A stretch of DNA of 64,000 nucleotides, taken from contig NZ_JAGGOY010000072.1 of NCBI RefSeq assembly GCF_018614095.1, positions 1 to 64,000 of the forward strand. Direction: 5' to 3'. Below are positions 1-10,291 of the stretch, one piece after another. This DNA comes from Streptomyces sp. ISL-87 (GTDB taxonomy: Bacteria; Actinomycetota; Actinomycetes; Streptomycetales; Streptomycetaceae). The notes under the pieces were generated by a model that did not search any database, was not told the origin of the DNA, and was given only the letters and a program-made list of their open reading frames with translations. The translations under genes and the position numbers were made by a program. Within the stretch, counting starts at the first letter, position 1. Every line of letters begins with the position of its first letter.

Positions 1-230
1 TCCTCACAAGAGTCCGCTGAACTCGGTGGTGCGCGGGCGAGCGTGTGCGCCACGCTCGTGGCGATTGCGGCACCGGGAGATTCGTCAGCCGTTGAGCCGG
101 ACCCCAAACGGCTTTGGACTTCGAGTTCTTGTTACGCGGGGGTGCTCTGCGTGTTCGCGTAGCGGTGCGGTCTGCGGTGCGCGACCATACGGACGCCAAC
201 AGAAACCCCGAGACAGGAAGAAGGGCGGAC

Positions 231-2417
<2,187 letters not shown>

Positions 2418-2435
2418 GCCCGACCCCGAGCCCGA

Positions 2436-2470
2436 TGTCCCGGTCGGCCGCTCTTCGGCCGACCGGGACA
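2436..2470 (+). terminator. Terminator hairpin after katG
   Basis: Perfect 15-bp inverted repeat (2436-2450 with 2456-2470) and a 5-nt CTCTT loop, 18 bases after the katG stop. There is no T-run, as is usual for actinobacterial terminators. Confidence 0.8.
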
Positions 2471-2622
2471 ACCGCGGGATCCGGTCAGGACGGATCCATC
2501 CGGTCAGGACAGTGCCGAGGGGCGAAATTCCGATGCCGGTCCTTCGTCTGCCCCGCCCACGTGCGCATCATCGAAGGGGGGACACGGGACACCTGCGAGT
2601 GGCGTGGGAGTGGTGATGAGGA

Positions 2623-3720
2623 ATGAGGCTGTCGTTCCTGGAACCTCTGTACGCGGAGTCCGGCCCGTTCGCCTCGGTGTACCTGGACACCTCGCGGGAC
2701 GTCGAGCAGCCCGACCGGGCCGTCGCCCTGCGCTGGCGCCGGCTGCGTGCGGACCTGACCCGGCAGGGTGCGGACCGGGCGCTGCTCGGCGTACTGGAGG
2801 CGGCGGTCGGCGCGGACGCGGAGGTGCCCGGTGTGCACGGGCAGGCGATCTTCGCGGCCAACGGCTCGCTCGTCATGGACGGGGAGCTGCCCCGGCCGCC
2901 CGCCCACGACTCGGCCCGCTACAGCACTCTGCCGGACGCGATGCCGCTGGTCACCCAGCATCTGCCGGAGATCCCCTACCTGGCGGTCGTGGTGCACTAC
3001 CGCGGGCTGCCGACGGCCGAGACGCACGGCTGGGTGTGGGTGGAGGCGGAGTCCGGCACCTGGCCCGCCTCCGCCGTGACTCCGGGTGAGCGGCTGCACC
3101 TCAAGGTGGCGGTGGCCACCTGGCATCACAGCGCCGTCCGGCTGGGCCCCCGTCTGGAGGCCTGGGCACGGCGCACCCATGCGGACGCCGTCGTCGTCGG
3201 CGGGGACGAGTGGGCGGGCAACGTACTGGTCCGCCGGCTGCCACACGCCCTGCGCGAGAAGGTCGTACGGGTCGGGGGCCCCACCCCGACGGACACCGGA
3301 CGGGCCCTGCTGGAGCCGCAGCTCGGCAGCGTCTTCCGCGGCCGGATGGCCGAGCACGACCTGGACCTGGTGAACATCTTCATCGGCCGCCGGGCCCTCG
3401 GCGGCCCCACGACGGAAGGGCTGGAGGCCACCGTCGCCGCCCTGCAGCGCGGCCAGGTCGCGGCGCTGCTGCTGAACCACCCGCCCGCCTCCTCGCTGCG
3501 GCTGTGGACCGGCCCGCGGCCCACCCAGCTCGCCCTGGCCGAGGAGGAACTGGTCTCCTTCGGAGTACGGGCACCACGCGAGGAACCCGCCGACGAGGCC
3601 CTGGTGCGGGCCCTCGTCGGCACCGCCGCCGAACTGGTCGTCGTACCGGAGGAGGAGCTGGGGCTGGACGAGGGAGTCGGGGCGCTGCTGCGGTACGCCG
3701 ACCACGGGACCCCGGCCTGA
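2623..3720 (+). CDS. baeRF-family (Rv2629/Balon-like) protein, copy 1
   Basis: 365 aa, resembling the bacterial eRF1/Vms1-like (baeRF) proteins such as mycobacterial Rv2629. Balon, a relative of these proteins, is a ribosome hibernation factor that binds the ribosomal A site. Visible hallmarks are the N-terminal block FLEPLY..GPFASVYLDTSRD, the central HGQAIFA segment (about residues 86-92), an ADAVVVGGDEW strand in the middle domain and a C-terminal ELVVVPEEELGLDEGVGALLRYA. It lacks the canonical eRF1 GGQ. The ATG at 2623 opens directly on the conserved block; the upstream purines (GGAGTGGTGATGAGGA) can act as SD. The isoaspartyl methyltransferase begins 12 nt downstream, implying one operon. 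Family assignment is strong; the ribosome role is inference from relatives. Confidence 0.85.
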   Translation: MRLSFLEPLYAESGPFASVYLDTSRDVEQPDRAVALRWRRLRADLTRQGADRALLGVLEAAVGADAEVPGVHGQAIFAANGSLVMDGELPRPPAHDSARYSTLPDAMPLVTQHLPEIPYLAVVVHYRGLPTAETHGWVWVEAESGTWPASAVTPGERLHLKVAVATWHHSAVRLGPRLEAWARRTHADAVVVGGDEWAGNVLVRRLPHALREKVVRVGGPTPTDTGRALLEPQLGSVFRGRMAEHDLDLVNIFIGRRALGGPTTEGLEATVAALQRGQVAALLLNHPPASSLRLWTGPRPTQLALAEEELVSFGVRAPREEPADEALVRALVGTAAELVVVPEEELGLDEGVGALLRYADHGTPA

Positions 3721-3732
3721 CGGGGCACTGCG

Positions 3733-4383
3733 ATGATCCACGAGGCTTCTCCCGACAACCTGGTCCTCGCGGCCCGGACCGCGGGGGTGACCGACACACG
3801 GCTGCTGGAGGCCGTCCGGACCGTCCCGCGGGCTGGTTTCGTGCCCGCCGCCGAGGCCGGCTCCGCGTACTGGGACATCCCGGTGCCCCTGCCCTGCGGC
3901 CAGGTGACCACGCAGCCCTCGCTGGTCGCCATGATGGTCGCCGCGCTCGGCCTCACCGGCGGCGAGCGGGTGCTGGAGATCGGGACCGGCTACGGCTGGC
4001 AGACCGCGCTGCTGGCCCGCCTGGCCGGGCATGTCGTCAGCGTCGAGCGCTGGCCGGAGCTGGTCGCGGAGGCCCGGCGGCGGTTGACGGCGCACGGGTT
4101 CGGCGCGGTGGAGGTCGTCCTCGGCGACGGCACGCTGGGCGCGCCGGACGGGGCCCCGTACGACGCGGTCATCGTCTGCGCGGCGTTTCCGCAGGTGCCG
4201 GAGCCACTGGTGGCGCAGCTGCGCACCGGCGGCCGGCTGGTCCAGCCCGTGGGCCCGGGCGGGCGGGAGCGGGTGGAGCTGTACGAGCACCTGCCCGGGG
4301 GCCTGGAGCGTCGCCGGACGATCATCCCGGCCCGTTTCGTCCGGCTGTACGGTGCCCACGGCTACCCCGAAGGCAGCTCCTAG
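3733..4383 (+). CDS. pcm: Protein-L-isoaspartate O-methyltransferase
   Basis: SAM-dependent repair enzyme that methylates isoaspartyl residues in aged proteins. The N-terminal half has the family block VPRAGFVP..A..AYWDIPVPLPCGQVTTQPSLVAMM. The SAM-binding motif is VLEIGTGYGWQTALLA (about residues 79-94), followed by VVSVERWPELV and a DAVIVCAAFPQVPEPLVAQLRTGGRLV block. 216 aa matches the family. Translation starts 12 nt after the baeRF gene, so protein repair is probably co-expressed with that putative ribosome-protecting factor. The TAG stop is the first triplet of the 119-bp palindrome. Confidence 0.93.
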   Translation: MIHEASPDNLVLAARTAGVTDTRLLEAVRTVPRAGFVPAAEAGSAYWDIPVPLPCGQVTTQPSLVAMMVAALGLTGGERVLEIGTGYGWQTALLARLAGHVVSVERWPELVAEARRRLTAHGFGAVEVVLGDGTLGAPDGAPYDAVIVCAAFPQVPEPLVAQLRTGGRLVQPVGPGGRERVELYEHLPGGLERRRTIIPARFVRLYGAHGYPEGSS

Positions 4384-4499
4384 GAGTCTGATGAAGATCT
4401 TGAAAACGCGCCCGGCTTGCACCGGTTCAACCCGATTGATATTTACCGGCAATATGGGGTGAATCGGTCGGCCGGAGCAAGATCTTCAAGAGCCTCCTA
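4381..4499. repeat. 119-bp imperfect palindrome joining two convergent stop codons
   Basis: The outer arms 4381-4402 and 4478-4499 are inverted repeats matching at 19 of 22 positions (core GAAGATCTTG / CAAGATCTTC). Inner segments (ACCGGTTCAACCC around 4421 and GGGTGAATCGGT around 4457) pair again, so the whole stretch can fold into one long hairpin around an AT-richer loop. The left end is the TAG of the methyltransferase and the right end is the stop of the YbhB-like gene. It could be a two-way terminator or a MITE-like remnant. Confidence 0.75.
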
Positions 4500-4952
4500 G
4501 AGCCGCTGGTACGTGCCCACGAGGGTGCCGCTGGCGAGCTCCTTGCCCCGCACGGCGCTGTGCACGGCGTCCACGCTGGGCTGGTCGTGCAGCCGGACCG
4601 GCTGCGACAGCGCGTACAGGCGGAAGAAGTAGCGGTGCGGCCCGTGCCCGGGCGGCGGCATCGGCCCGCCCCAGCCCATCCGTCCGAACCCGTTGGGCCA
4701 GGACTGCCCGCCGTGCGGCTCCTGGCCTTCCTCCACCCCGCCGGTCCACGGGTCGATGCCCGTGACCAGCCAGTGCAGGAACGTGGTCCCCGGCGCGTCC
4801 GGGTCCTCGCACAGGAGCAGCAGCTCCGCGGTGCCCTCGGGCGCAGCCGTCCAGGTCAGGGGCGGTGAGACGTCCTCCCCCTCGCCGCTGTACCGGCGGG
4901 GGATCTCCGCGTGGTCGGCGAAGACGGTACTGGTCAGCTGAATTCCGGTCAC
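4497..4952 (-). CDS. YbhB/YbcL (PEBP) family protein
   Basis: 151-aa protein of the bacterial phosphatidylethanolamine-binding-protein fold; the bacterial role is not settled. Recognisable motifs are IPRRYSGEGEDVSPPLTW near the N-terminus, LLLCEDPDAPGTTFLHWLV (the D-P-D-A-P anion-binding loop), the Gly/Pro-rich GWGGPMPPPGHGPHRYFFRLYAL, and a C-terminal GTLVGTYQR. GTG 4952 is chosen because it places ITGIQL-type residues right at the family start; the longer frame upstream has no homologous content. It converges on the pcm gene and ends in the shared palindrome. Confidence 0.88.
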   Translation of the reverse strand: MTGIQLTSTVFADHAEIPRRYSGEGEDVSPPLTWTAAPEGTAELLLLCEDPDAPGTTFLHWLVTGIDPWTGGVEEGQEPHGGQSWPNGFGRMGWGGPMPPPGHGPHRYFFRLYALSQPVRLHDQPSVDAVHSAVRGKELASGTLVGTYQRL

Positions 4953-5164
4953 GGCCGCCGTTCTCCCATCCCCGCCCGTCCCCGTACCGCTGCGGGCCCG
5001 GAATCCACCCGACCGGCCCAAGGCGCGGAACGGGCGGCAGTTTGACGGGCCGGTCGGCGGGCACGCGCCCGATGGGCAGGGCACCCTGGAAAGAGGGGTG
5101 TGCCGTCATCGAGCTGTTGTCGTCGCGCCCCCGTCAAGCCTTCCTGAACCCCCTGGGGGACATC

Positions 5165-6313
5165 ATGGAACTCGGCTTTCTCAAACCGCTCTTCACCCGG
5201 CAAGGGCCCTGGGCCTCGGTGTACATCGAGACCACCCGCGCGACCGAGGACGCGCAGCGGATACAAGCACTCCGTGAGCGCGCGGTCGCGTCCCAGTTGA
5301 TCGACGCGGGTGCCGACGCCTACACCGTCCGGGCCGTGGTGGACCGGCTCGCCGGGGAACCCGTCAGCGGGGCGCCGCCCGGCCGCGCGCTGTTCGCAGC
5401 GGGCGCCGAGGTCGTACTCGACATCCCGCTCGGGAGGGTCCCGGTAGCCACCGAGGCGACCTGGTCGATCCTGCCGCACATCGCGCCGCTGGCCGGCCTG
5501 CGGGGCGACGAGCCGAGCTGCCTGGTGGCGTACATCGACCGGACGGGCGCCGACCTGGAGCTGCGCGGCGCCCACCGCCGGGAGGCCGTGGGCCAGGCTC
5601 AGGGCAAGGAGTGGCAGGGCCGCGGGCACCGCAGCATGCCGGCGGACCGGTACGAGTGGCACTACCGGAACAAGGTCGAGAACGCGTGGAACGACACGGC
5701 GGGCATCATCGCGGCGGAGCTGGCCCGGCAGTGGCCTGAGAGCGGCGCCGATCTGGTGGTGCTGACCGGCGATCACCGCGAGCGCCGGGCCGTCTACGAC
5801 CGGCTGCCCGAGCGCATGCAGGCGATGACCGTCGAAGTCGACAGCGGCGGCAGGTCGCCCGGCGCCTCGAAGGTCGCCCTCGACCGCGAGATCGCGCGGG
5901 TGCGCGAGAAGTTCGCCCACGAGCGGCTCGAGAGCGCCCTGGAGCGCTTCCGCACGGGCCGGGGCCGGCCCGGCGAGCACCGCGAGTCCACCGTTGACAC
6001 CGGACCCGGTGAGGCGGCCGAGGGTATGCCGGCCGTCGTGGACGCCGTACGCACCCACCAGGTGGCCACGCTGCTCCTGAGCCCCGACGGCTCCGACGCG
6101 GCACGCGAGGTGTGGATCGGTCCGGGCGTGGACGAGGTCGCGGTGCAGCGCGGCCAGGCGGAGGCGATGGGCGTCGTCAAGCCCGTACTGGCGCGTGCGG
6201 ACGACGCCCTGCTGCGGTCCGCGGCGGCGGCCGGCAGCGAGGTTCTGGTCGTACCGGCGGGTACGCCCGGACCGGCGGGCGGCTTGGGGGCGGTGCTGCG
6301 CTGGACCATCTGA
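5165..6313 (+). CDS. baeRF-family (Rv2629/Balon-like) protein, copy 2
   Basis: 382-aa paralog of the gene at 2623 and the more divergent of the three copies. The N-terminus FLKPLF..GPWASVYIETTR and the C-terminus EVLVVPAG..GLGAVLRWTI align with the others. The central loop reads PGRALFA where copies 1 and 3 read HGQ(A/I)(I/L)FA. A basic stretch (HRREAVGQAQGKEWQGRGHRS, about residues 138-158) and an Arg-rich helix near residues 240-265 are specific to this copy. ATG 5165 is preceded by GGGGGAC. It is separated from the YbhB-like gene (transcribed away) by a shared upstream region of about 210 bases. Confidence 0.82.
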   Translation: MELGFLKPLFTRQGPWASVYIETTRATEDAQRIQALRERAVASQLIDAGADAYTVRAVVDRLAGEPVSGAPPGRALFAAGAEVVLDIPLGRVPVATEATWSILPHIAPLAGLRGDEPSCLVAYIDRTGADLELRGAHRREAVGQAQGKEWQGRGHRSMPADRYEWHYRNKVENAWNDTAGIIAAELARQWPESGADLVVLTGDHRERRAVYDRLPERMQAMTVEVDSGGRSPGASKVALDREIARVREKFAHERLESALERFRTGRGRPGEHRESTVDTGPGEAAEGMPAVVDAVRTHQVATLLLSPDGSDAAREVWIGPGVDEVAVQRGQAEAMGVVKPVLARADDALLRSAAAAGSEVLVVPAGTPGPAGGLGAVLRWTI

Positions 6314-6468
6314 CGGCGGTGACAACGACCGAATGGACCGGATGGAGCTGCGTCCTCGTTGGCGCGACGCCCACGACCGCTTCTCGCCCGGACAGCCCAC
6401 CAGGCGTGCCGTAGGCGCGGACACGGGTGGAAATGGAGGAAAGCACCTCCTGTGCCCCTGGAGCACCC

Positions 6469-7836
6469 ATGACCGGTCCGCACGATCCGCCCGCGCCGGA
6501 TCCGCCTTCCGGTCGGCGGACAGCCCATGAGGGAGGCGGTCCTGCGGCCGGGGCCCGCGAGGGAGGCGGTTCCCCGGGCGGGGCCCGCGCCAGCCGCATC
6601 GTCCGCGGCACCGCCTCAGCGGTCGTCATCGTCCTCACCTGCATCCTGGTTCCCATCGCGCTGCTCACCGTGTGGGTGCACGACATCGCACTCGATACCG
6701 ACAGGTATGTGGCCACGATGTCCCCCCTCGCCAAGGACCCCGCCATCCAGGACGCGGCGGTCCGTCGCGCCACCCACGCCGTCGACGTGCGCGTGGACGG
6801 CCGCCAGGTGACGTCGGACGTGGCTGCCTGGCTTGAGTCACAGGGTTTGCCGCCCCGCGCCGCCCAGGCGGTGAAGGGGCTCGCTCCGCAGCTCGACTCG
6901 GCCGTCAACGAGGCCGTCACCAAGGTGGCCACCCGCTTCGTGGAGAGCGACCGGTTCGCCGATGTCTGGACTGACGCGAACCGGGCAGCGCACAACACGG
7001 TCGTACACGCGCTCACCGGTAAGGGTCGCGGAGCCGTGGGGGTCGAGGAGGGCACGGTCACGCTGGACGTCGGAACGGCAGTGGACCGGATCAAGGACGC
7101 GCTCGTGGAGGCCGGCCTGTCGCCGGCAAGCAGGATTCCGGACGTCGACAAGCAGATGGTGCTCTTCCAGTCCGACAAGCTGGCCAAGATCCGCGGCGGC
7201 GCCCATCTGCTGGACGTGATCGGGAACTGGATTCTGTTGCTCACCGCCGTCATCGGCACGGCCGGGGTGCTGCTGGCCCGCGGCCGACGCAGGGCTCTGG
7301 CACGGACGGCGCTGGGGGCGGCCTTCGCGTGCCTGGTCCTGCTGATCGCTCTGATCGTCGCCCGGCGCTACTACCTCGACCACCTTCCCGCCCAGGTGCA
7401 GTCCCCCGCCGCGGCCGCGGCGATCTTCGACACCCTGGTGCGGTTCCTGCGCGTCAGCCTGCGGACGGCGATCGTCCTCAGCCTCGTCATCGCCGCCGGC
7501 GCCTATCTGGTCGGCCCGGGACGACTGCCCCGAGCGGTGCGGGACACGTCCGACCGCACCGCCGACTCCGCGGCCCAGTGGGCGTACCAGCACCGGGTCC
7601 GCACGGGGCGGGCCGGATCCTGGGTACTGACGTACCGCCGGTGGCTCACTCTGGCCGCCCTGCTCATCGTGGCCCTGGTCTTCGCGCTGTGGAACCACCC
7701 GACGGTTCTGACGATCCTGCTGCTGGTTCTCGTCCTCCTCGCCGTCCTGGCGCTGCTCGCGCTGCTGGCGGCGACCGGCCGGGCGACCAGGAACGCGGAG
7801 CGACCGCCCGAACGACGGGAGCCGCGTCATGTCTGA
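6469..7836 (+). CDS. Multi-spanning membrane protein, unknown function
   Basis: 455 aa. A Gly/Pro/Arg-rich cytoplasmic leader (about 45 residues) precedes a first membrane helix (SAVVIVLTCILVPIALLTVWV), then a long non-membrane segment of about 170 residues with helical, Val/Asp-rich character, probably extracytoplasmic. Two further helices follow (IGNWILLLTAVIGTAGVLLA and ALGAAFACLVLLIALIVA), then two or three more including a very Leu-rich C-terminal pair. It resembles integral membrane proteins common in Streptomyces with no assigned role. ATG 6469 follows TGGAGCACCC. The last 8 nt overlap the next gene, indicating translational coupling. Confidence 0.8.
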   Translation: MTGPHDPPAPDPPSGRRTAHEGGGPAAGAREGGGSPGGARASRIVRGTASAVVIVLTCILVPIALLTVWVHDIALDTDRYVATMSPLAKDPAIQDAAVRRATHAVDVRVDGRQVTSDVAAWLESQGLPPRAAQAVKGLAPQLDSAVNEAVTKVATRFVESDRFADVWTDANRAAHNTVVHALTGKGRGAVGVEEGTVTLDVGTAVDRIKDALVEAGLSPASRIPDVDKQMVLFQSDKLAKIRGGAHLLDVIGNWILLLTAVIGTAGVLLARGRRRALARTALGAAFACLVLLIALIVARRYYLDHLPAQVQSPAAAAAIFDTLVRFLRVSLRTAIVLSLVIAAGAYLVGPGRLPRAVRDTSDRTADSAAQWAYQHRVRTGRAGSWVLTYRRWLTLAALLIVALVFALWNHPTVLTILLLVLVLLAVLALLALLAATGRATRNAERPPERREPRHV

Positions 7837-8275
7837 ACTCGGGCCTGTTGACCTGATCATCCTGTCCTTCCCCGGCGTCCGCCCCCCGGACGCCGTGCTC
7901 CGGGGCATCGAAGAGGTCGAGCGCCGCAACGATGTGCGCATCCTGGACGCCCTGGTGGTCACGAAGGAGGAGAACGGCGAGGTCGAGCGCGTCGAGCTCT
8001 CCGACATCGAGGACCTGCGAGACGCGGCGGCGGACCTGGTGGCCCGCAGCATGCTGGGACTCGTCGGTATCGAGGACGTCGACGAAATCGCAGCCTTGAT
8101 GGACGTCGGGACCACGGTCCTCGCCCTGCTCGTGGAGAACGTCTGGGCCCGCGAGCTCGCCACGGCGGTACGCCGCCACGACGGCCGCCTGGTGGCCACC
8201 GTACGAATCCCCCATGAGCAGATCACAGAGGCGGAGGCCGACCTCGCCGCAGCGCCGGACGCCGGAATGCCGTGA
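7829..8275 (+). CDS. DUF6325/DUF1269-like protein
   Basis: 148-aa soluble acidic protein that begins GPVDLIILSFPG and carries an alternating strand/helix pattern: VRILDALVVTKEENGEVERVEL, then an acidic helix, then DVGTTVLALLVENVWARELATAVRRHDGRLVATVRIP. It fits the DUF1269/DUF6325 type found beside stress and membrane genes in actinobacteria; no catalytic residues are evident. It overlaps the membrane protein upstream by 8 nt, so the two probably act together. Confidence 0.78.
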   Translation: MSELGPVDLIILSFPGVRPPDAVLRGIEEVERRNDVRILDALVVTKEENGEVERVELSDIEDLRDAAADLVARSMLGLVGIEDVDEIAALMDVGTTVLALLVENVWARELATAVRRHDGRLVATVRIPHEQITEAEADLAAAPDAGMP

Positions 8276-8400
8276 CCGTGCCCGGGGTGTTGTCGCCCGC
8301 CTCCATGCGTACGAATGTCGACGGAACGGAGGGAATCGCGAAGCGGGTGGCCAGGACCGGAGCGCCGAACGGTGGCGGCCTCTGCGTCGCCCGGGCCGGT

Positions 8401-8844
8401 TTACGCGGTGGCTGAAGGACCGGGGACCGAAGGGTCCAGCGACGGGCCCTCGCCGATCGGGCGGATCACCACCGGGTGCACGGGGGAACCCTCCGGCGCC
8501 GGGCACTGGGTGATCCGGGCCGCGATCTCGGTGACGCGGTCGAGGCCGGAGCACTCCAGCAGCCAGTAGCCCGCGGTCAGCACCTCGGTGTCGGCGTACG
8601 GGTGGTCGGTGACGACGGGTTCACGGCCCGGGGAGCCGGTGACGAACCGAGCCTCCGCGGGCGCGGTGAACCCCTGGGCGTCCAGCAGCTCCCCGGAGGC
8701 GCTGAGTTCCGAATTGAGGTCGCTCATGAAGGCGACCATGGCCGTGAGCTCGTCACGGCTCCACAGGGGGGAGGCGGGCGAGGCCTTCCCCTCCATCGCG
8801 TCGTAGTCCGCCTGGCTCGCCCGGACCGTCACGAAGTACTTCAT
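8401..8844 (-). CDS. YCII/DGPF-domain protein
   Basis: 147 aa. Starts MKYFVTVRASQADYDAM and contains VVTDHPYADTEVLTAGYWLLECSGLD, the family position of the TDGPFAETKE motif, degenerate here (DHPYAD). YCII-like ferredoxin-fold proteins of this kind usually sit next to ECF41/ECF42 sigma factors. This copy has no sigma gene nearby; another DGPF protein at 57344 does. The internal ATG at 8844 is chosen over the one at 8856 because it matches the family start. Confidence 0.8.
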   Translation of the reverse strand: MKYFVTVRASQADYDAMEGKASPASPLWSRDELTAMVAFMSDLNSELSASGELLDAQGFTAPAEARFVTGSPGREPVVTDHPYADTEVLTAGYWLLECSGLDRVTEIAARITQCPAPEGSPVHPVVIRPIGEGPSLDPSVPGPSATA

Positions 8845-8923
8845 GCGGACAGCCAACCAGCTCTGGTTTCGGCGCGGCCGTTCCCCGGCCCGGGGCGGGC
8901 CGGGGTTCCCCCGGGCGGCTCCG

Positions 8924-9352
8924 TCACCACCAGTAGAGGGGGTACTTCGGAGCCGTGCGGCGCACGCGGGAAGCGGCGTACCCGGTCAGCACGAGGAGGA
9001 CCGCCGAACCCAACAGCAGCGGGATGAACCGGCCGGGAGCCGGGGTCTGGAGCACGATGATCACGGCGGTGGCCACCGCCGGCGAGTGCGGGGTGCGAGC
9101 GAGCATGTTGAGGGCGAGCGTGACACCGGCCGCCACGGCCGCCGCCCAGGCGCTGCTGCCCGCCGCCGCGAGAACGGCGTAGCCCACGACGCTGCCCGCC
9201 AGGTGGCCGATGACGACATTGCGCGGCTGTGCGAGCGGGCGCGCTGTGGACCAGCGCGGCGCTCGCGGCCAGCGGGGGTATCAGCACCGGTTCGTGGATC
9301 ATCGCGCCGATCGCCACCAGGCCCAGCCCGGCGGCGCGGCGTTCGAGCTCAT
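8924..9352 (-). pseudogene. HPP-family membrane protein, frameshifted
   Basis: HPP-family transmembrane protein (HEPVLIPPLAASAALVHSAP in the first part). After VHSAP the conserved continuation (PRNVVIGHLAGSVVGYAVLAAAGSSAWAAA..) sits in another frame. Comparing GCGCCCGCTCGCA with the expected GCGCCGCTCGCA suggests one extra C near 9237-9241. The downstream part has three further hydrophobic segments and ends TAPKYPLYWW. The 5' end is also unclear. Either a real pseudogene or a sequencing indel. Confidence 0.65.
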
Positions 9353-9574
9353 TGCAGGGAGATTTCCGGGGCAGGCGGCCGCCGGGCGGCCGGGGCAGGG
9401 CAGGAGGACGCCTGGCGAGGGTGGTGCCGGGGCGGGGTCCCCGGGGCGCGGGTGGGCCGGGGACATCCGCTACGAACCATATCTGTCGGGTGTCCGACGG
9501 GCGCTTCCGAGGGGGGTGAAAGGCCGGTCGCGCCCTGCCCCTCGCCCCGCAGTACACGCGCGACGGGCAGAGCG

Positions 9575-9934
9575 GGCGACGTCGGCGGCACGCAGGCGCC
9601 GCTTTACCAGCTCAAGGCGGAGTTCTTCAAAACCCTCGGCCACCCGGTCCGCATCCGTGTCCTGGAGCTGCTGAGCGAGCGCGAGCACGCGGTCGCCGAG
9701 ATGCTGGCCGAGGTCGACATCGAAGCGGCCAGCCTGTCCCAGCAGCTCGCCGGGCTGCGCAAGGCCAACCTCGTCCTCACCCGCCGCGAGGGCTCCAACG
9801 TGTACTACCGGCTCACCAGCCCCGAGGTCGCCGAACTGCTGCGCGTCGCGCGCAGCATCCTCTCCGGTGTCCTGCAGGGCCAGGCCGAGCTCCTGGCCGA
9901 CCTGCGCGCCACCGGACCCGCCGGACCGAAGTAG
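9575..9934 (+). CDS. ArsR-family transcriptional regulator (start unresolved)
   Basis: Winged-helix repressor core: LYQLKAEFFKTLGHPVRIRVLELLSEREHAVAEML, then the recognition helix ASLSQQLAGLRKANLVLTRREGSNVYYRL. No ATG, GTG or TTG lies in this frame between the conserved core and the distant 5' end of the frame, so the start shown is arbitrary. GTG codons at 9490 and 9516 are in other frames, so a small indel at the 5' end or a non-standard start is likely. No metal-binding Cys pair is visible. It may control the neighbouring HPP gene, which reads away from it. Confidence 0.65.
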   Translation, partial: GDVGGTQAPLYQLKAEFFKTLGHPVRIRVLELLSEREHAVAEMLAEVDIEAASLSQQLAGLRKANLVLTRREGSNVYYRLTSPEVAELLRVARSILSGVLQGQAELLADLRATGPAGPK

Positions 9935-9980
9935 GCCGACGCGCCGCCTGTGCCCCGCCGGCACAGCCGCCCCGGGGCGT

Positions 9981-10055
9981 TCACTTCTGGGTGTGCTGGC
10001 CCAGGTAGAACAGCAGCCACACGAACCCGGTGGAGCGCAGCCGCGTCGCTGTCAC
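9981..10055 (-). CDS. Possible 24-residue small protein
   Basis: GTG 10055 overlaps the TGA of the preceding gene (GTGA, 4 nt), continuing a chain of overlapping genes from the CBS protein. The product is a short amphipathic peptide, TRLRSTGFVWLLFYLGQHTQK, with a hydrophobic centre. Support is the coupling geometry only. Confidence 0.4.
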   Translation of the reverse strand: MTATRLRSTGFVWLLFYLGQHTQK

Positions 10056-10291
10056 TCGTCGTCCTCTCTCCGGACCGGCACGGAAGCGATGCACTCGACG
10101 TCGATCTGGTCGGCGACATCCATCAGGACACTGGCCAGACCCAGGACCGTGCCGGGATCGAGCTCCGCCTCGCCGTCGTACACCGAGTGCAGCCACCCGC
10201 CGGCCAGGCACCGCAGCAGGGCGGTGACCTGGTCGGCCGGGATCAGCAGCTGGCCGCCCGTCGTGGGGACCAGGGGAACGGACGCGTTCAT
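10052..10291 (-). CDS. Small DUF6213-like protein
   Basis: 79 aa with GGQLLIPADQVTALLRCLAGGWLHSV near the N-terminus and a Gly/Leu/Val-rich second half (GTVLGLASVLMDVADQIDVEC). It resembles the small DUF6213 proteins of Streptomyces, function unknown. Its ATG overlaps the stop of the CBS gene (ATGA), so translation is coupled to it and transcription comes from the promoter-like box at 10784-10812. Confidence 0.65.
   Translation of the reverse strand: MNASVPLVPTTGGQLLIPADQVTALLRCLAGGWLHSVYDGEAELDPGTVLGLASVLMDVADQIDVECIASVPVRREDDE

Noticed and set aside
2478..2512. Direct repeat ATCCGGTCAGGAC (twice) after katG as a regulatory site
   Set aside because: Only two copies next to a terminator, with no link to a gene start; probably incidental.
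4361..4368. GGCTACCC in the pcm gene as a minus-strand promoter box
   Set aside because: Within coding sequence, and the only minus-strand genes to the left are antisense shadows.
2485..4452. 655-codon minus-strand frame opposite the baeRF and pcm genes
   Set aside because: Low-complexity antisense shadow; crosses the palindrome and two clear plus-strand genes.
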